64,000 nt of DNA from Polytrichum commune (GCA_950295325.1 OX485807.1:4530501-4594500); one strand, 5' to 3'. Numbered from the stretch's first letter, positions 1 to 13,640 are shown. Numbers and translations are program-made. The notes: generated by a model from the letters alone, not told the origin.

Positions 1-2570
1 AATGTCACTATGGTAACTTTTTGGATGACACTTCTTATGAATAAGTTTACAAATAATGTCATGATGATGGATGAGTTCATCCATTGGCCAAAACACTACC
101 TTCTCTTGTCAACAACTTGTGATGAAATATTGTCTTGGATAATTGAAATTTGGATTGAAAAATAACTTATTAAGTGACATTAAATGTAACATTGTAAATC
201 TAGAATCCCCCAAAAAATTTACAAGGAATGACAAATAATGTTGGGTTAACATTTAGTGTTGGTGACAATATACTGAGGTTTGCAATTAGTATTGAGCAAG
301 ATAATTAGAATTGGTGAGACTAAATATGGTATTTAGTGCGGTTTTGGCTCTAAACCGTGTGCACTATCATTAACGGTTGTTGAGGTAGGTTCATAGTGCA
401 AAGGTGCCCCTACTCAATAATAAAAGGCCTAAACCCTTAAACGTCTTTGAAAGTTTTAGATCGCATATGAATTTATCATTTTGATTTTTTTAAAATTTTT
501 TTTTCTTCTTCTTCTATGCACTCCCTTACATGTTTACGAATCTTTCCTTTTTTTAATGGAGCTTTTTTTCCAACTTTTGTAAGTTCAACAAAAGAAGAAG
601 AAGAAGAAGTTGCTAGAATGTAGCTTTTAGGCACCCTCACCTTAGTATAGTTAGGTAACCTCAAGCCTTTCGCTGAACTTGACCATTGTGTTGATGACAA
701 TAGGTAAGTGGCATTAACCCAAATAGGCTACTCCAATTTGACACACTACACCGAATATTGCCATTTGATGTGGTGCATAATAACTTTGCATTCATGAGTG
801 TTTGAACAATTGATGAATGATTTTGGTAACACTGAATACAAACACCCACATCAACTATATATGAATGTTTGTAATATTATGGCCTACATCAACATTTGTG
901 AATGGTGACATTTGATGTTGAATTTGATAACAATGAGGGCACCGTCCAAGCACCCTTCCTCAACCCTTTCATCAACGGCTACAGAATTGAAGCCTCAACA
1001 AAAGCCCACCCTCCGAAAGGAAGATGTAACCCTACACCTTGGAAGCTTGGTATAACTTCATCGATGTGAGGAAGAATGAGCTCCCATTCAAGTTGGTGTA
1101 AATGAAACTCTGCAAGCATTGCACTGCCATGGCACTCCACCTTGCAAATTGTTAGATGAATGATATTTAAAATAAATAAAATTCAAGGTCAAATTCCACA
1201 GAGGGAGCTCTATTTCATCTTCACTAAGTAGTGCTGAAATGTGGTTCCAACATGGGATTCAAGTGGGTCTTAGCCAATGTCGTCGCGGCATGTGGAAGAG
1301 TTGGGGAACAATTGAGCGTTACATTTGAGATTCAGCTTGAAAACCCCATGTTGTTGATACTGTTCTCTAATTGATACCCATACATTCCTCTCTGATATTC
1401 TCTATCATAGAGAGTCGGCATGGCACATGTCTAATAATCTAATGTTCAATCTGAGTACTGATGGCTGCAAGTTCATAACAAGCTGGGCCTCCCCTAGCCA
1501 CCTACATAACTTAATTTCACATGGCATTTGCTGAAGATCCTCTTCACATGTAGCTGGTACATTTGATCGATATAACTTATCATAACTGTGAAGAGCCCAG
1601 ACTTGTACATTCATTCCACGTTTCGCACCTTTGATTCGCCAGAGTCTGCACAAGTCGCACAGGGATCACGGCAAATTTGTGCAACTCTATGTAGATCCAC
1701 TTCTGCAGCCGCTCTTGCAGAATAGCCAAGCGGCTTGGGGCCTCTACTTCATCTGCCCAGTCTTGGAAACAGATCCGAGATCGACCCCACGAAGATTATA
1801 AGCTATGCAGGCATGCTTGAGCTGGTGATCATTTGCGATCTTCTGCTTATTACTGAGTTCAAATTGACTCGACAGTTGCAGTGGACGTCTGCAACAATTT
1901 GTCGCATGTCAATGAGTTTCTCAAGTCGCAATGATCAAGTATAATATTAGAAAACAATAAGAAAACCACTTGTTCATCCCCACATAGCAAGATACTCTAA
2001 AATATGTCTCTACTTGCATTGATATGTGCAATTTGGTCGACCCATGCTACTGTATCAATATACTACACTATTTTGAGTGTCTATTAACACAACAACACAA
2101 TACTTTATTATTATCATTCATTCATTTTGATTGCTAAAGGGAGGAATGAACAATGCATTACGTTTTTGTGATCTTGTTTTTATCCAAGGTACCTTGCATG
2201 GGCAAAGAGTTAACCTATTTGTGAGGTCAGCCTAATTGCACATATTAGAGTAGAAGGGACGGTCTACAATAAATCATGAGTTTGCAGTGGAGGAAGTCCT
2301 AAAGATTCAAGGATCTATGCCACTCAAGCCAACAATGTTGGGAACAACTTATAGCTCGGAGATTTCTTTCCTTGGCAGATTTGACCCTGGCATTAATAAC
2401 AAAGACTCAAATTAGCTTAGTGAGGTTGTGTTGGGATGACATTACATTACTCAACTAATGAGTTGTGTTCATGGACCCAACAAGAGATTTGAGAATAAAG
2501 ACTCCGGATGCCGGAATCCTACTACTTCAAACTAAATATGACATCAAGGCAACTAAACACAACTCATCAT
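1..2570. other. AT-rich intergenic DNA, no gene seen
   Basis: No open frame here shows a recognisable domain, a credible codon pattern or a homologue elsewhere in the window. The minus-strand frame at 476-700 is a Ser/Lys/Glu low-complexity product of TTC/TTTTT-rich DNA. I see no RNA gene. Confidence 0.6.
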
Positions 2571-2574
2571 CTCA

Positions 2575-3170
2575 GGGGATGTTTACACCATGGACCATGA
2601 AGTCGTCGAAAGGCCATGTAAGATTTGTGATTGGTTGTTGAACTCGTCCCAGGACCACTTCGATTTACACCAAGGAACAAATTTTAGAGTGACCATGGAA
2701 TTCGAGGTCCCCAAAAGACATATTTTAAGGCCTACATTAGCCACTGACATGGTCCATTGGGTTTCACGGTGGGAGAGGCAAAAGAGGTGCTCTAGTAGAA
2801 AAAGGCAAGGGCCCATGACAAAGAATGTTGTTGTGATAAATTTTTAATGATTTTTTTTTTGGGGGGGGGGGGGGGGCGGAAGAGAAGATGAAGACAAAAA
2901 GAAGACAAGAGAATGGTCAAACTTGATTTTTTTTCTTTTTACGGAACTGCCCTTTTTGGGCATATATTAAAAAAATCAACACATTCACTTTTTGGTGCAT
3001 GGCCATTCCTCTTGGTCCACATTCGGTTTACACCTAGTGAGGGGCCCAAAGGCTTTGTAATTTGGTTTTTAAAGAAATTGGACCATGGAAGTTGGACCAT
3101 GAAAGTCGGACCATGAAAAAAAGCCATCTTCAATGTTCCGACTTCATGGTCCATGGTGTAAACTGGCCCC
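2575..3170. mobile_element. MITE with TTTACACCATGGACCATGAA termini
   Basis: The left end at 2575 (GGGGATGTTTACACCATGG) is matched on the opposite strand at 3170 (GGGGCCAGTTTACACCATGG), and the similarity runs on through ACCATGAAGTCG. The ends resemble those of the 6736-7109 MITE (GGGCCGGTTTACAC), so both probably belong to one Tourist/Harbinger-like family. I could not read a clean target duplication here. The body holds a T10-G16 homopolymer junction (2851-2876) and further internal copies of the GGACCATGAA motif near the right end (about 3080-3115). It has no coding capacity. Confidence 0.7.
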
Positions 3171-6100
3171 GAGTAATGTTATGGAATTGAAATTGTAAGC
3201 TTATAAGGGTAGTTTTTAGTTGACCCCTTTACTTGACGGACACGAATATTCTTCAGCCGTCCTAAGCATAGCTTAATTATGGCTGACATGCGCCATAAAA
3301 TGCACCACATGTCATCACATTATTGGATGGAAATGGCCTTGCAACAAGCTTGCAAACGTTTTTATGTGGTGTTGCATTACTGACAATTGTAGATAGACTA
3401 CCTGGATAATTCATTCACAATCAATTCTGGTGAAGAGTAAATCAAGACTCAATGGCTCCATCCAAACATCTCAAGGTCAAAGAGGTAACCAACGACATTC
3501 TTCCGGTTCTTTTTGGCAAAGTAATGGTTCATTGTCTCCAGTAATGGACAAATAGTTATTAGTGCAAGGTCAGTTGTGACACCATATTTTAGTTTGGTGT
3601 CGTGTAAAGTGGAATAACCGAAACGGTGAATGATCACTACTATTGCATCAGACTAGGTGAAGAATGATTCTTTTGTGGACCCAAATGGTTAATTGTAAAG
3701 TGGTGGCCCAAAAAGGATGTAATGATAGGTGGGATGCAGTGATTGGCCATATAAGTGTTGTTTCACACACTTGCGATCACTTTTGGGTGCCGTTGAGTTA
3801 ACCGTTTTGTGTGCATTTGTATGCAGTGTATGATATTTTGATGCTCAAATATGGGATATTCTACTATACAAGTAGGGGGTTTGACTTACTTGCCTCATTG
3901 AAAAAATGTAACTAATTATTTATATGGTATAAAATTATGAAACAACTTGCATCCCTCGTCATTTTCTCTACTCCATCTCTAAAAAATATTGCACAGATTT
4001 CAAACCACTCTTTTTGACTGAATCAACTTATTTTCACTGTTTTCTGTATATCTACCTTATATCGTCATTAGATAATAAATTGTGTTTCTAACTATGTATT
4101 ATGCATTTTGGCGATGACTTTTTGGTCTTCTGTCTTAAGAAAATCAAGAGAAATAACTTATGTATTTTGCTACAGCTATAGTTTTAGGATTCTCATAGGA
4201 CAGTTTCACCACCAGCTTATCTCATATACCAATCACTTTCATGTTTAATTATTTTTAGTTATTTGGTACTATTAATTTTTACTCAGTATAGAGGCCCTAT
4301 AATCATATTCAATTCAACATTTTTTTTTTTGTGCGGGTTAGAATGAATGTGGGAAATATTTTGTGGAATATTGTTAGTCTCACAAAACATTGTTATGAAT
4401 CTTAATAATGTTATGAAAAAAGCAAAAGTTGTGGAGTTTAAAGTATGTGGGCATCAAGTGCCTCACATTTCTTGTTCTTCATGTTTTATCGATAAGCTCT
4501 ACCTCTTGAATCTTGTATTCCGTTAGCAAATGTATTATGAAACATCCATTGAAAATCGGGTTGAACATCATACTCCCCTCATTTAGTTATGTTTATTGGA
4601 AGTGCATGTATGATGGTTCTTTAAGTGAATACATAAATCCTCGCAATTGTGTTGTCTATTGAATGCGGAGTAGTCAATATAAAATGATGATGTAGTCCAA
4701 TCTCTTTAAATCACGTGTCTTTATGATGTAAGTTCTTTGATCAATACAGAACCACACCCCATTCCAATAGAGGTGTCCGATTAAAGAAAGTGATCAAATA
4801 ACACATGCATACGTTACAAGATCATGAATGAGCAGATGAATGTAAGGGTAAGGTTACTTGAGGATTGGCTCAGGATTGGTACAAAAGCCACACCCGAAAG
4901 AAAGAAGAATCAACTTCTAACATCTTGCAAGGAATTTTGTGTATTGTTCTTTCATTGAATACTTGCATTGCTAACCAAGTAAGCTACCGCTTCTTATAAG
5001 AGACGTGAGATTGTCATTTCGAGACGTTTTGTATCCATATCTTTCCCAAAAGCCAAGTTCAAGTCTTGGGACAAGCCCCCTAGACGTGGAACAAGTCCTC
5101 AACACCTATTATTGACTTTGTGTTGCATGTTACAACATCTTATCCTTCTTGAGGTTGTTTGGTTTCATCATCATTGCCCAAGAAAGTTGTCCTCTCTTTG
5201 TTTCACATAAGATTGGTGAGGTCATGACATCAAAATCTTGCTGCAACTAATTAAGCAATTCACTGCATCAATTAAATTATTGTGATGAGACCACAATCTA
5301 ATCCAGTTTTGATCCACTCTAAATGGCCACATATTTCCATATGATGTTTTAAGGTTTGTGTAGGTTTTGGAATTGCTAGCTTTCTAATATGTTATACATT
5401 ATGATCATGCAATGAATACTCTAATATACTATGAGACAACCCAATAATAGTCATTAGTGTATGCTTGTTCTATGTGGATTGTATAGTTACTTGGTACCTC
5501 TCAATTCTTTAATCTTGTGACTAAATTCTAACAAGTTCTTAATGAGGCCCAATCTTTATAAGAGCCTACATGATACGTATGCCTATTACTAACAAAAACT
5601 TGTTAATACATTTTGATGTGTTCCAAGACAAACACTAATGAAGTGACTCATGTTGATGGTAGTCGCAAAAAGGAAAAAGAAAACGTAGTAGTAGTTTAGT
5701 GACTGCACATTAGGTTGGTTTTATACTAGTAGATGAACTAGGTTCCGTAGTCAACATGCCCCATATGTAGATCCACAACTCATTTAAATGCTTGCACTAC
5801 CATAAGCTTTTCTACATAATTTGTAGAAGCAACATCTAATGACCTTGTATGAATAATCATGTATAGCAATAGCACATATTACACCCCTTTTGTGCACCCA
5901 TGTGGGTTGATATGATGCGTTGAGACACCCGTGCGCCCTCCCTTTCCCCTCAATGGCGAGATTACAATAGTTTGCCACGATGATGTGGTCTTCATTAGTA
6001 AGCAATCTCAATATGAGTTTGCACTAGGTTGGGGCATCCTGTGGTCAAGGCCCACATGAATGAACACACACTGCTTAATAATGTTATGTTTGATTTTCCA

Positions 6101-6735
6101 TTTTTAGATTCATCAATTTGTGCTCTGGTTTTTTTCAAAGATTGTTATTAATATTATAAGTTGCCTACAAATACATAATAGGATTATTGGGGGTCTTTGA
6201 CCACTAGAATAATTGATATTTCTTACAAAGAACATAATGTGACATGCATCCAACAATGTCACTTCTGGCCATCTTTGGTTTTTGATCACTACCATCCACC
6301 GATTTCATCTCATATTGTCATGAAGGTGACCAAAGACCATCAAATTACTAATAGCATAAAAGTGAGCGCAAACAAAATGTATTAGACAAGTGCCAAGATT
6401 TTGTTTTATAGTTGGTCACATCATTTTTGACCACGACATTGTGGTCACTTGGCTTTCGGGTTCTAATGTTGTTGTCAAAGACAACATCCACCAAATTGCA
6501 TTCCATATCCTAGCCATGCTAGCAACCTAAGGATCCCACAACTCAATTGCACCTGCAATATTTATATTTAGCAATATTATTGTTTAGATTACGTTTTGGA
6601 TGCTAAACCATAGACATCCTGATCAAGATGGGTACATGAGTTCATGTGAATGTTGTAACAGTATGTAGTGTGCACATTCCTAAAGTAGATTTAAATGTGA
6701 GTCCTTGGAAGGTGTTCACAATACTAGTAGGCTTA
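3171..6735. other. AT-rich intergenic DNA, no gene seen
   Basis: Only short, uninformative open frames occur. I see no protein domain, tRNA, or terminal repeat pair. Short T-tracts and A/T runs are the only low-complexity features. Confidence 0.55.
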
Positions 6736-7109
6736 GGGCCGGTTTACACTACGGTGGAGAAGTCCACCGGTCATGAAAAAAAGGGCGTTTCTCAATTGTG
6801 ATTGGTCGAAAATGCAACTCTTGACCGGTGGGTGTTTACACTAGGTGAAGAAAACAATGGTGGTGAACTTTTCTCATGGATGATAAATTGACATGGCCGC
6901 CTACATGGCGGCACTTTTTGGAGTTGGGCTTCTCCGGAGGAGGAGTTTCTTGTCCGGCCTCAAGAGGCCGGAGAAGCCCAACTCAATAAAAATATTTTAA
7001 TGCCTTTAATTCTTCTCCGGCACATCCACCATTTGCCTCATATAATCATGTCTTGGCCAAGCATTCTTGACCAACCGGAGGCCTTCTCCACCATGGTGTA
7101 AACCGGCCC
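6736..7109. mobile_element. Tourist-like MITE, TTA target duplication
   Basis: This 374-bp element has terminal inverted repeats GGGCCGGTTTACAC at both ends, extending imperfectly through the GGTGGAGAAG motif. It is flanked on both sides by TTA (6733-6735 and 7110-7112), the 3-bp duplication typical of PIF/Harbinger-mobilised MITEs. A second inverted pair inside (about 6920-6985, around CTCCGGAGGAGGAG and GGCCTCAAGAGGCCGGAG) suggests strong folding. It is non-coding. Confidence 0.85.
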
Positions 7110-7112
7110 TTA

Positions 7113-7636
7113 CAACCTTCTCATATAATTTGTTGGATCCCCTAATTCCTCTTGCATGCCATAAAACATCTACAAAAATAATTATAAAAATAGGGGATTC
7201 ATATCATGACAAAAGGGAAGTATTCCTAGACAACATAGCTCAAGTGTAGTTTTATGATTGCACTAGGGCACCAAAGAAGTCCTTGTGAAGAGGATTGCTC
7301 TCTAATATATGTGCACACCGTCGCCTTCCATTTCTCAAACATGTAAATGTTGAAGTCTAACTTCCTTGGGAGTCGATTTCCTACTTTCTATGGGCAACAT
7401 TCCACATGTCGGCTTCCTCCCTGTTCTTCACAGGGATAAACGAATCGGCCGCCAATAAGAGACTCATCTTTTCTCTGCTTTGGAGAAAATTTTAGTGCCT
7501 CCCCCCCCAAAAAAATCCCTTGTCTCACATTTTCCCCCTGCCAGGCAGGGTGCATTTTGCCTTTGATTTGCAGGATTGAAATTGCTATTAGAACTTCCAA
7601 CATTGGAATGTCTAAGTAAAAATGCCACTTCTTCAG
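7113..7636. other. 3' flank of kinase gene A
   Basis: This lies downstream of the gene A stop codon on the minus strand. It has a C8 run near 7501 but no recognisable coding sequence. It probably includes the 3' untranslated region. No polyadenylation site could be assigned with confidence. Confidence 0.45.
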
Positions 7637-10600
7637 CTAAGTAGGCAACATATCTAGAGCTGCAGTGTATGTAGATGAGAACGATATGGAGAATGTGGTG
7701 AGTTTCTCACCATACAACGATTCGAGGATTTGGCTACCCACCACCTTCACATTCCTCGAGGACATGTTCTCGGTGCTTGGGTCACCAACCACCAAATCCC
7801 CCCCATGCCACACATGTGAAATCGTCGCTTGCTCTGTTGAATTGTAACTCATGTGGACATACACATAGCGCGGACCACCATCACCCCTGCTGTAAAAGGA
7901 TCCAACTTTCACATAGTTTTCTGTGTTCATGGAGGAAGATTCTGCAGTGCCCCAAGCAAATTTCTCAATCTGGGGTGCTATGCTTTGGGTATCGGTCTCT
8001 CCAAGGAACCCACCTGTTACCCATTTGATATTACTTGCTTCCAGTTTCTTTGCGTGCCGAGAGTTGACAAAGACGCCAGTGAGGCAGCCGTATGCAAATG
8101 TTTCTGCCGGTTTCGTCCAACAACTGCCTTCCATGATGACAATCTCAAATGGTGACATTTCGTCGACCACACTTTTGTTCTTAAAACCGCCCTCTTTGAT
8201 CCCGGTTGAATACATGTCAAACTGCTCACACATCTCCTCACGTTTTGATGCATTTGTGTAAAAGCGGAAGCTTGTGCCAATGAGAATGTACTTCTGCATG
8301 TGCAAGAAAGCACATAAGTACTTCCCTTACCGCCAATTAACCATGAAAGGGCCAAGGTAAATTTCGAAAAGTGAGATGACTCAAGATGAAACCTATAGTC
8401 CATATGGTTGATTCAAAAAGTGTATTTATTATCTTGACATGCCAAACATTCATGTATAAGGCTTCGATTGCAAATGTTCACAAACCATTCATGGCAAGGT
8501 ATATTATTTAATGGATTGTGTCTTAAGGCTCAAAAGTGAGTTATGTACAATGTAGTTTGGAAGATGCAAATATTCTAATAACTCTTTCAAATGATGGCTT
8601 AAATGATGGCTTTTGAATATTGCATACAATTGATAAGAATATGAAGGTGAGAGAGTTGTTGGATAACACACCTGTCCACTTTCATGTATATATTGTTGAC
8701 ACTGCATCTCAACATCTACAAACAAAATGAAAGGATTTGTACCAAACATCAGTGTATTATACTTTTGACTGAAGGCAAATTGGAAAGTCTTGTTGATTTG
8801 ATTGATCTTGTCAATGTTTATCATAGTAAAGCCTCTACTTATTTGATTGCAAGGAAAGCAGGAGGCAACTTCATAGCTTTAAAAATGCTCAATGCATTGG
8901 GACACATTGTGATTCTTGACAAACTCTTTAGTGATGTATCTCGCAATGCTGACCATCTTGAAGTTTGTAATAATAAGTTGAATACACAGTGGCCCATAAT
9001 AACATCATAATAAACACCAAATAAAGAGATCTTTGTGGTGAGGGAGAAACTAACAACAATAGAGCCCACATCAAAATGCAAGGAAGGATAAGGTTACTTA
9101 CATCTTAGAGTAGGACCCGATCGACATGCAACACTAGCTAAAGCATCCCGTTGCCTGCATTACCAACAACATTATAGAATGCACACCTAACCTAATCAAA
9201 AGGCTCTTGAGGAAGCCTTTAAAGTCATCAAACCACTAACAAACATTTTTTACCAAGGCCAATTAGCAATGCAACATCCCAACCTTACATCCATGCTAAG
9301 TTAACAATCCTAGAATGTGATTTATTTGCTCTGCCCTGCAACAGAGCGCTCAATTTCATAGGTCTCTTATTAGGCCCATAACTTGGTCCTTCAATGAATG
9401 CGTCGATGAGTGGTTGAGAGTCTAAGAAGTGTATGAACTTGTCTTGCACAAGCATTTTTTAAATGTTGTCAATCCAAGTTCCATCTTATTGATCTATGTG
9501 GAAGTCTACTCTGTGGAGTGCCATTGGAAGGGAAGAGAACACAATGATAATTTGTGGAAGCTTGGGCAATACTTATTTGGATGCAACAATCCTCATGCAT
9601 AATACAATCTATATAATACTAACTTTGAACTATATAAGGCTTCTTCTTTTTCCTTTTCTCTTTGCAAATTTCTAGGTCAAACTGTGTTGAAGAGTGTATA
9701 GACATATAATTTGGACCATATCAGTATTTACAACTTACCTAAACATGTCTTCTCAATTCATGTTTTCAAATAACATATATATGGTTTATTAGTGAATATT
9801 TGCTTTGAACCAACAATGTCAATTAGGAACATGAAGGTGGTCCAAGAAAGCGCTACAGTTTAATAAAACCATTAGTTTTTTGATCAAACACCTAAAAGTA
9901 GTAGCAAAATGTAGTTTAAGTTGAGATTTTGTTTTTCACATTGCCCTTTATTGTTGTGTTAAGCACTTAAATTTAGAATACCAAGATGGGATTTTCAAAA
10001 CTTATCATTAAAAGTAATGCTCAAAAGAAAATGACTAAATTTGGTTTTGAACGTAAATGTCATGACCTTAAATATTTTGAAATTTGATTTCTTTTTCATA
10101 TTCTTTGAGTTCATTATAAAATTGTAGAAAATAATTAATTTAGGGTTATTTTGATTGTATTGAAAACAAATTAAAGAAATGTATTTTATTATCACCTACT
10201 TGCAAAACACTTGCATCATCTTCTAGATTATATATGCTTTCATTAAAAAGATTTCAACATAAATTGCTTGGCTTTGTAAGTCAATATGTATAGGTTCATT
10301 TTATTTTCCACAAAAGTTTCAAAGTTAGTGTATAATTTTAACACTTTCACTTAACCCTTTAGAAGGATCAACATCTATCCACTTTACTATGCATGCACAT
10401 TCAACAAGTGTTTCTTCAATTGTTTATCAATATTCATTGCCTACAAATTAGGTTGGGGCTAGATCTCAAGCCATTTGGGCGGGCCCTAGTTGGCTCAGTC
10501 ATGACCCCATCATGGGGGGATGGGGGTTGTAGGGCCGGGGCCCGTGATCCGGCACCCCTAGGCAACCCCACCAATTTTTATTTTATTTTGTTTGATCGTT

Positions 10601-12856
10601 ATTGACAATCGCTGCTTGCCTTGCCCGATTTCTTCAAAAAAAGTGCCCTTGCATTTGTGAAGGCCGCTTATCTAGAAATCCCATATTGAGTGCACTTCAC
10701 CTTGAAGGCCCAAATTTCAATATATATGTTCATTCCCCTTATTATATAAATAATTAACTGGAATTTCCCCAAAGTGAAACCGAAAACATGTAAATGAATG
10801 TCAATAAAGCATGTAATGAACTTGGAAGTTAAAAAATATTAAAAATTCTCATTAACTTTGAGGTTATAATATATGTGACTTACCATTTTGCGGGCCCCAC
10901 TTGGCCGGCTGGGGCCGTCCAAATTTGGACCCCAATTCCATATCATTGACCATATTTGGACGGCCCCCAGCCGGCCGGGTCGGGCGCCCACTCGGACAGC
11001 TCCACCAAAAAATTTAGTTTCTTTTCATCGTAATTGACAATCGCTGTCTGTTGACAATCGGCTGGGGCTAGAGCCAATTTGGGCCCCAATTTCATGTCAT
11101 TTGACCGTCGAGACTTTAGATGTTTCTAATCAAAGCAATATAGGGAGATTCAGAAGCACCTGGCAGTTGGAAGAGTTATGAGCTCAGGAAATTGGCGGGG
11201 ATCGGAGGAGAACAATTGCTTGCAGGCATCGAAGTGCATGCCACCAACGCTCACAGCTTTCGACAGCTTCAGCATCTTGCAAATCTCGGGGAAAGTGGGC
11301 CGCTGGTCTTGATGTATATCCCAGCAACGGCTAATAAGGATTCGTAGGTATTCGGGGCAATGCTGCGCAGGGAGATCCGGTCGAAGCCCTTCCACAATTT
11401 TGGCACCTAGTCCCTCCCTGCGCTCATCCTGGTATGGCACTTTCCCAGTGAGAATCTGCGAACAGATCATTCCAAAGCTCCAGATGTCGGTCATTAGAGA
11501 AAAATCTACATTCTTCGCACCTGCTTCTTGATCGACCTCAGGCGCAGCGTAAACACTTCTCAGAGTTGATGCGGTTACAATTCCGAAATCCGCGAGTTTC
11601 ACTCGGACATAGCCGCCCTGGTGCAGAGAGGTCTCCGAAGGTTGCACAAGAATGCTAGAAGGTTTGAGGTCCTTGTATGCAATCTTTCTGTTGTGGAGGT
11701 ACCTCATTCCTTTGGCAACTTGTAGCATGAGATCGATGGCCACTTGCAGGTCGACCGGACATCCTCGCTTGTCAAACTCGTCTTCAATGTGCGTAGAGAG
11801 ATTCTTCGGCATCCATTCCATCAGCAGATGACAAGATCTTGTGACGTCATCCTCGCCGTACAAGAAATACTTAGCAATGTGCGGGTGATTACACCTGCAC
11901 AGGTTGAGTGATTCCTTCACATCCATGGCCTCAAATACTTTCAGAGAACATTTCCGGTTCAGCCAGATTACTTCGTGACCTTGCCCGCCTCTCCGCAACG
12001 TTATCATCGTCTTAACCTTCGTGAACTCCATCAATTGCAAAGCGACGTCTACAGGAACATCGCCATCTCCCTGGCACTTGAAAAGAGAGTAAACCGCAAG
12101 AGCATACTCGGGGTTAATTGAGACACTGCTGGTGTTTGCAGCTTCATGCTTCTTCGTGATTACGTTAAGCTTGTGGAGTAAGTACTTCTTGTCTTCCTCC
12201 GAGGCCCTCTGCATAGTCTTGCTGCCAGTTTCTTTCGATAGTTTCTTGACAAGAGTTTGGTGCTTTTGGACCGCCTTAGCAGCAGCTTCTTGTGCTTCTT
12301 TGGCTCTGGCAGCCTGACCTTGCATGCTTCTGCATCCGTGTAGAGCGGCAAACTTGACCATGTTCGTCCACCAAGAAAGATCAAGGCGAAACTCCGCCAC
12401 CTCCTCATCGATGCTCACCAAAGTTACTGCTCCATCAAGAAAATTCTGGCACATGCACTTGCGCACGAGATCCTCAAGACGCTTTAACAAGAAGAGAATC
12501 TCGCGTAGCGCGCCCTGCTCATGATTGTGCCCGGCCAATAAGCTGGTTGACCTGTTTTGATCCTCCAAGACAATCTTCGTCTTTGCAAGTTTCTTCACCA
12601 AGCATCTGCAGAGATGCTTGTGAAGCTGAATCTGGTCGTTCACCAGGAGATCCTGCACTCGATTGATCACAGCTAGGACAGTGTCCACTTCGAGCAGTTC
12701 GTCTCGACATGCGCTCCGAGTTGTCCAAGCCATTTGGCGAAGCGACCAGTAAAGTTTTCGATGGCCAAAAGAATGTATTATGTCAGAGAAATTACTCCAG
12801 GTGTGAAAGAGGACTCCGTGAATTGCAAACAGAGCTCCGTCCATACACCGAGCCAT
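7637..12856 (-). CDS. MLKL-like protein kinase with novel C-terminal domain (gene A)
   Basis: Four exons on the minus strand: 12856-11160, 9154-9102, 8715-8672 and 8293-7637. All three introns are GT-AG and phases agree, giving 816 codons plus stop. The start MARCMDG aligns with MAGCLDG in the paralogues. Residues 55-175 are a helical, Trp-containing N-terminal domain resembling the DUF1221/HeLo-like region of plant MLKL proteins; 183-240 is Lys/Glu/Ala-rich helix. The kinase domain spans about 280-535: Lys306, DFG 423-425 and APE 438-440 are kept. The glycine loop is degenerate (RRGGQGH), HRD has become YKD (394-396) and the metal-binding Asn is Ser401, so it may be a pseudokinase. Residues 599-816 form an unrecognised, probably beta-rich domain. 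Plant MLKL proteins are known to act in immunity; that role here is inference. Intron 1 holds the GC-rich palindrome at 10903-10976. Confidence 0.8.
10903..10976. repeat. GC-rich palindrome in intron 1 of gene A
   Basis: The arm GGCCGGCTGGGGCCGTCCAA (from 10903) is repeated in inverted form at 10954-10976 with one extra C; the loop is about 29 bp. Surrounding GC-rich DNA (about 10450-11110) repeats the motifs ATTGACAATCGCTG (about 10600 and 11035) and GGCTGGGGCTAG. A MITE-like insertion of about 0.6 kb in the intron is plausible, which would explain why this intron is 2.0 kb against about 0.3 kb in the paralogues. Confidence 0.6.
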
Positions 12857-13640
12857 GGTGAGAGCAGCGAAGGAAATTCTAAAACCGATGAATCACTAGA
12901 CACCTAGCACACTAATCCTCGCAATTTTTTTCCAAGATCCTTGCCACTGCCTGCAATGATCGATTCGGAACTCACCTCTCTATCAGCTCGTAATCTGAAC
13001 TAAAGCACTACGACAAAGGTAAAGTGCACAGCTCTGAAGAGAAACCGGAGAATGAAGACCTGTCACCCTGATTATCCACAATTCTTTTGCATTTAAAAAG
13101 ACGTCAAGAAATTGTCGTGTAAACGTAATCAAGAAACAGTGATCGAGCAGCGATGACGTCCAAATCAACCAAGGCAAATTACTACATAGAAGCCCTTGCA
13201 GAACTCTACTCCGACGGTGTAACTAAGTTCTGGCTGCTCATCTTGCTGCCGTCCATAGCTCTTGATCGGTGATGAGTGTCTACATGTGCGCTTGACCAGG
13301 CTACAACTAATCCAAAGAGAATTGCGAGAGGAATGGATTACACAAGCAGGCCATTAGAAGTCAAGCCTGGATTCTCTTACAACAACGGATCAGGAGCTGA
13401 TGAAGATCTAGTAGCGGCCAAACGAAGAATGTTAAGTAACCTACGAGCTTGTTAAGGGCTTGGAAGCATTACTACACTAGTGATAAGCTCTGCTGCTACA
13501 GTGCGTGGCAATGCTCAGTCGGCGCCTATAGAAGAAACCGACATCCAGGTACATGCGTGGAGTATGCATCTAAGATTCTCACTTTCTTTTAAATGATCAC
13601 ATAGGACCTCAAAATCAACGCATGTTATTTCAATTAATAG
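12857..13640. other. 5' flank of kinase gene A
   Basis: This is upstream of the gene A start codon and should contain its promoter and 5' untranslated region. I see no convincing TATA box or other element that would fix the transcription start, and no other gene. Confidence 0.4.

Noticed and set aside
7637-8305. Treating the 223-residue C-terminal frames as separate genes
   Set aside because: In all three copies they start with a splice acceptor in phase with two upstream micro-exons and the kinase exon, so they are final exons.
8684-9010. 108-codon plus-strand frame in the region of introns 2-3 of gene A
   Set aside because: It is antisense to exon 3 at its start and otherwise intronic. 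No domain is visible and the paralogues have no equivalent.
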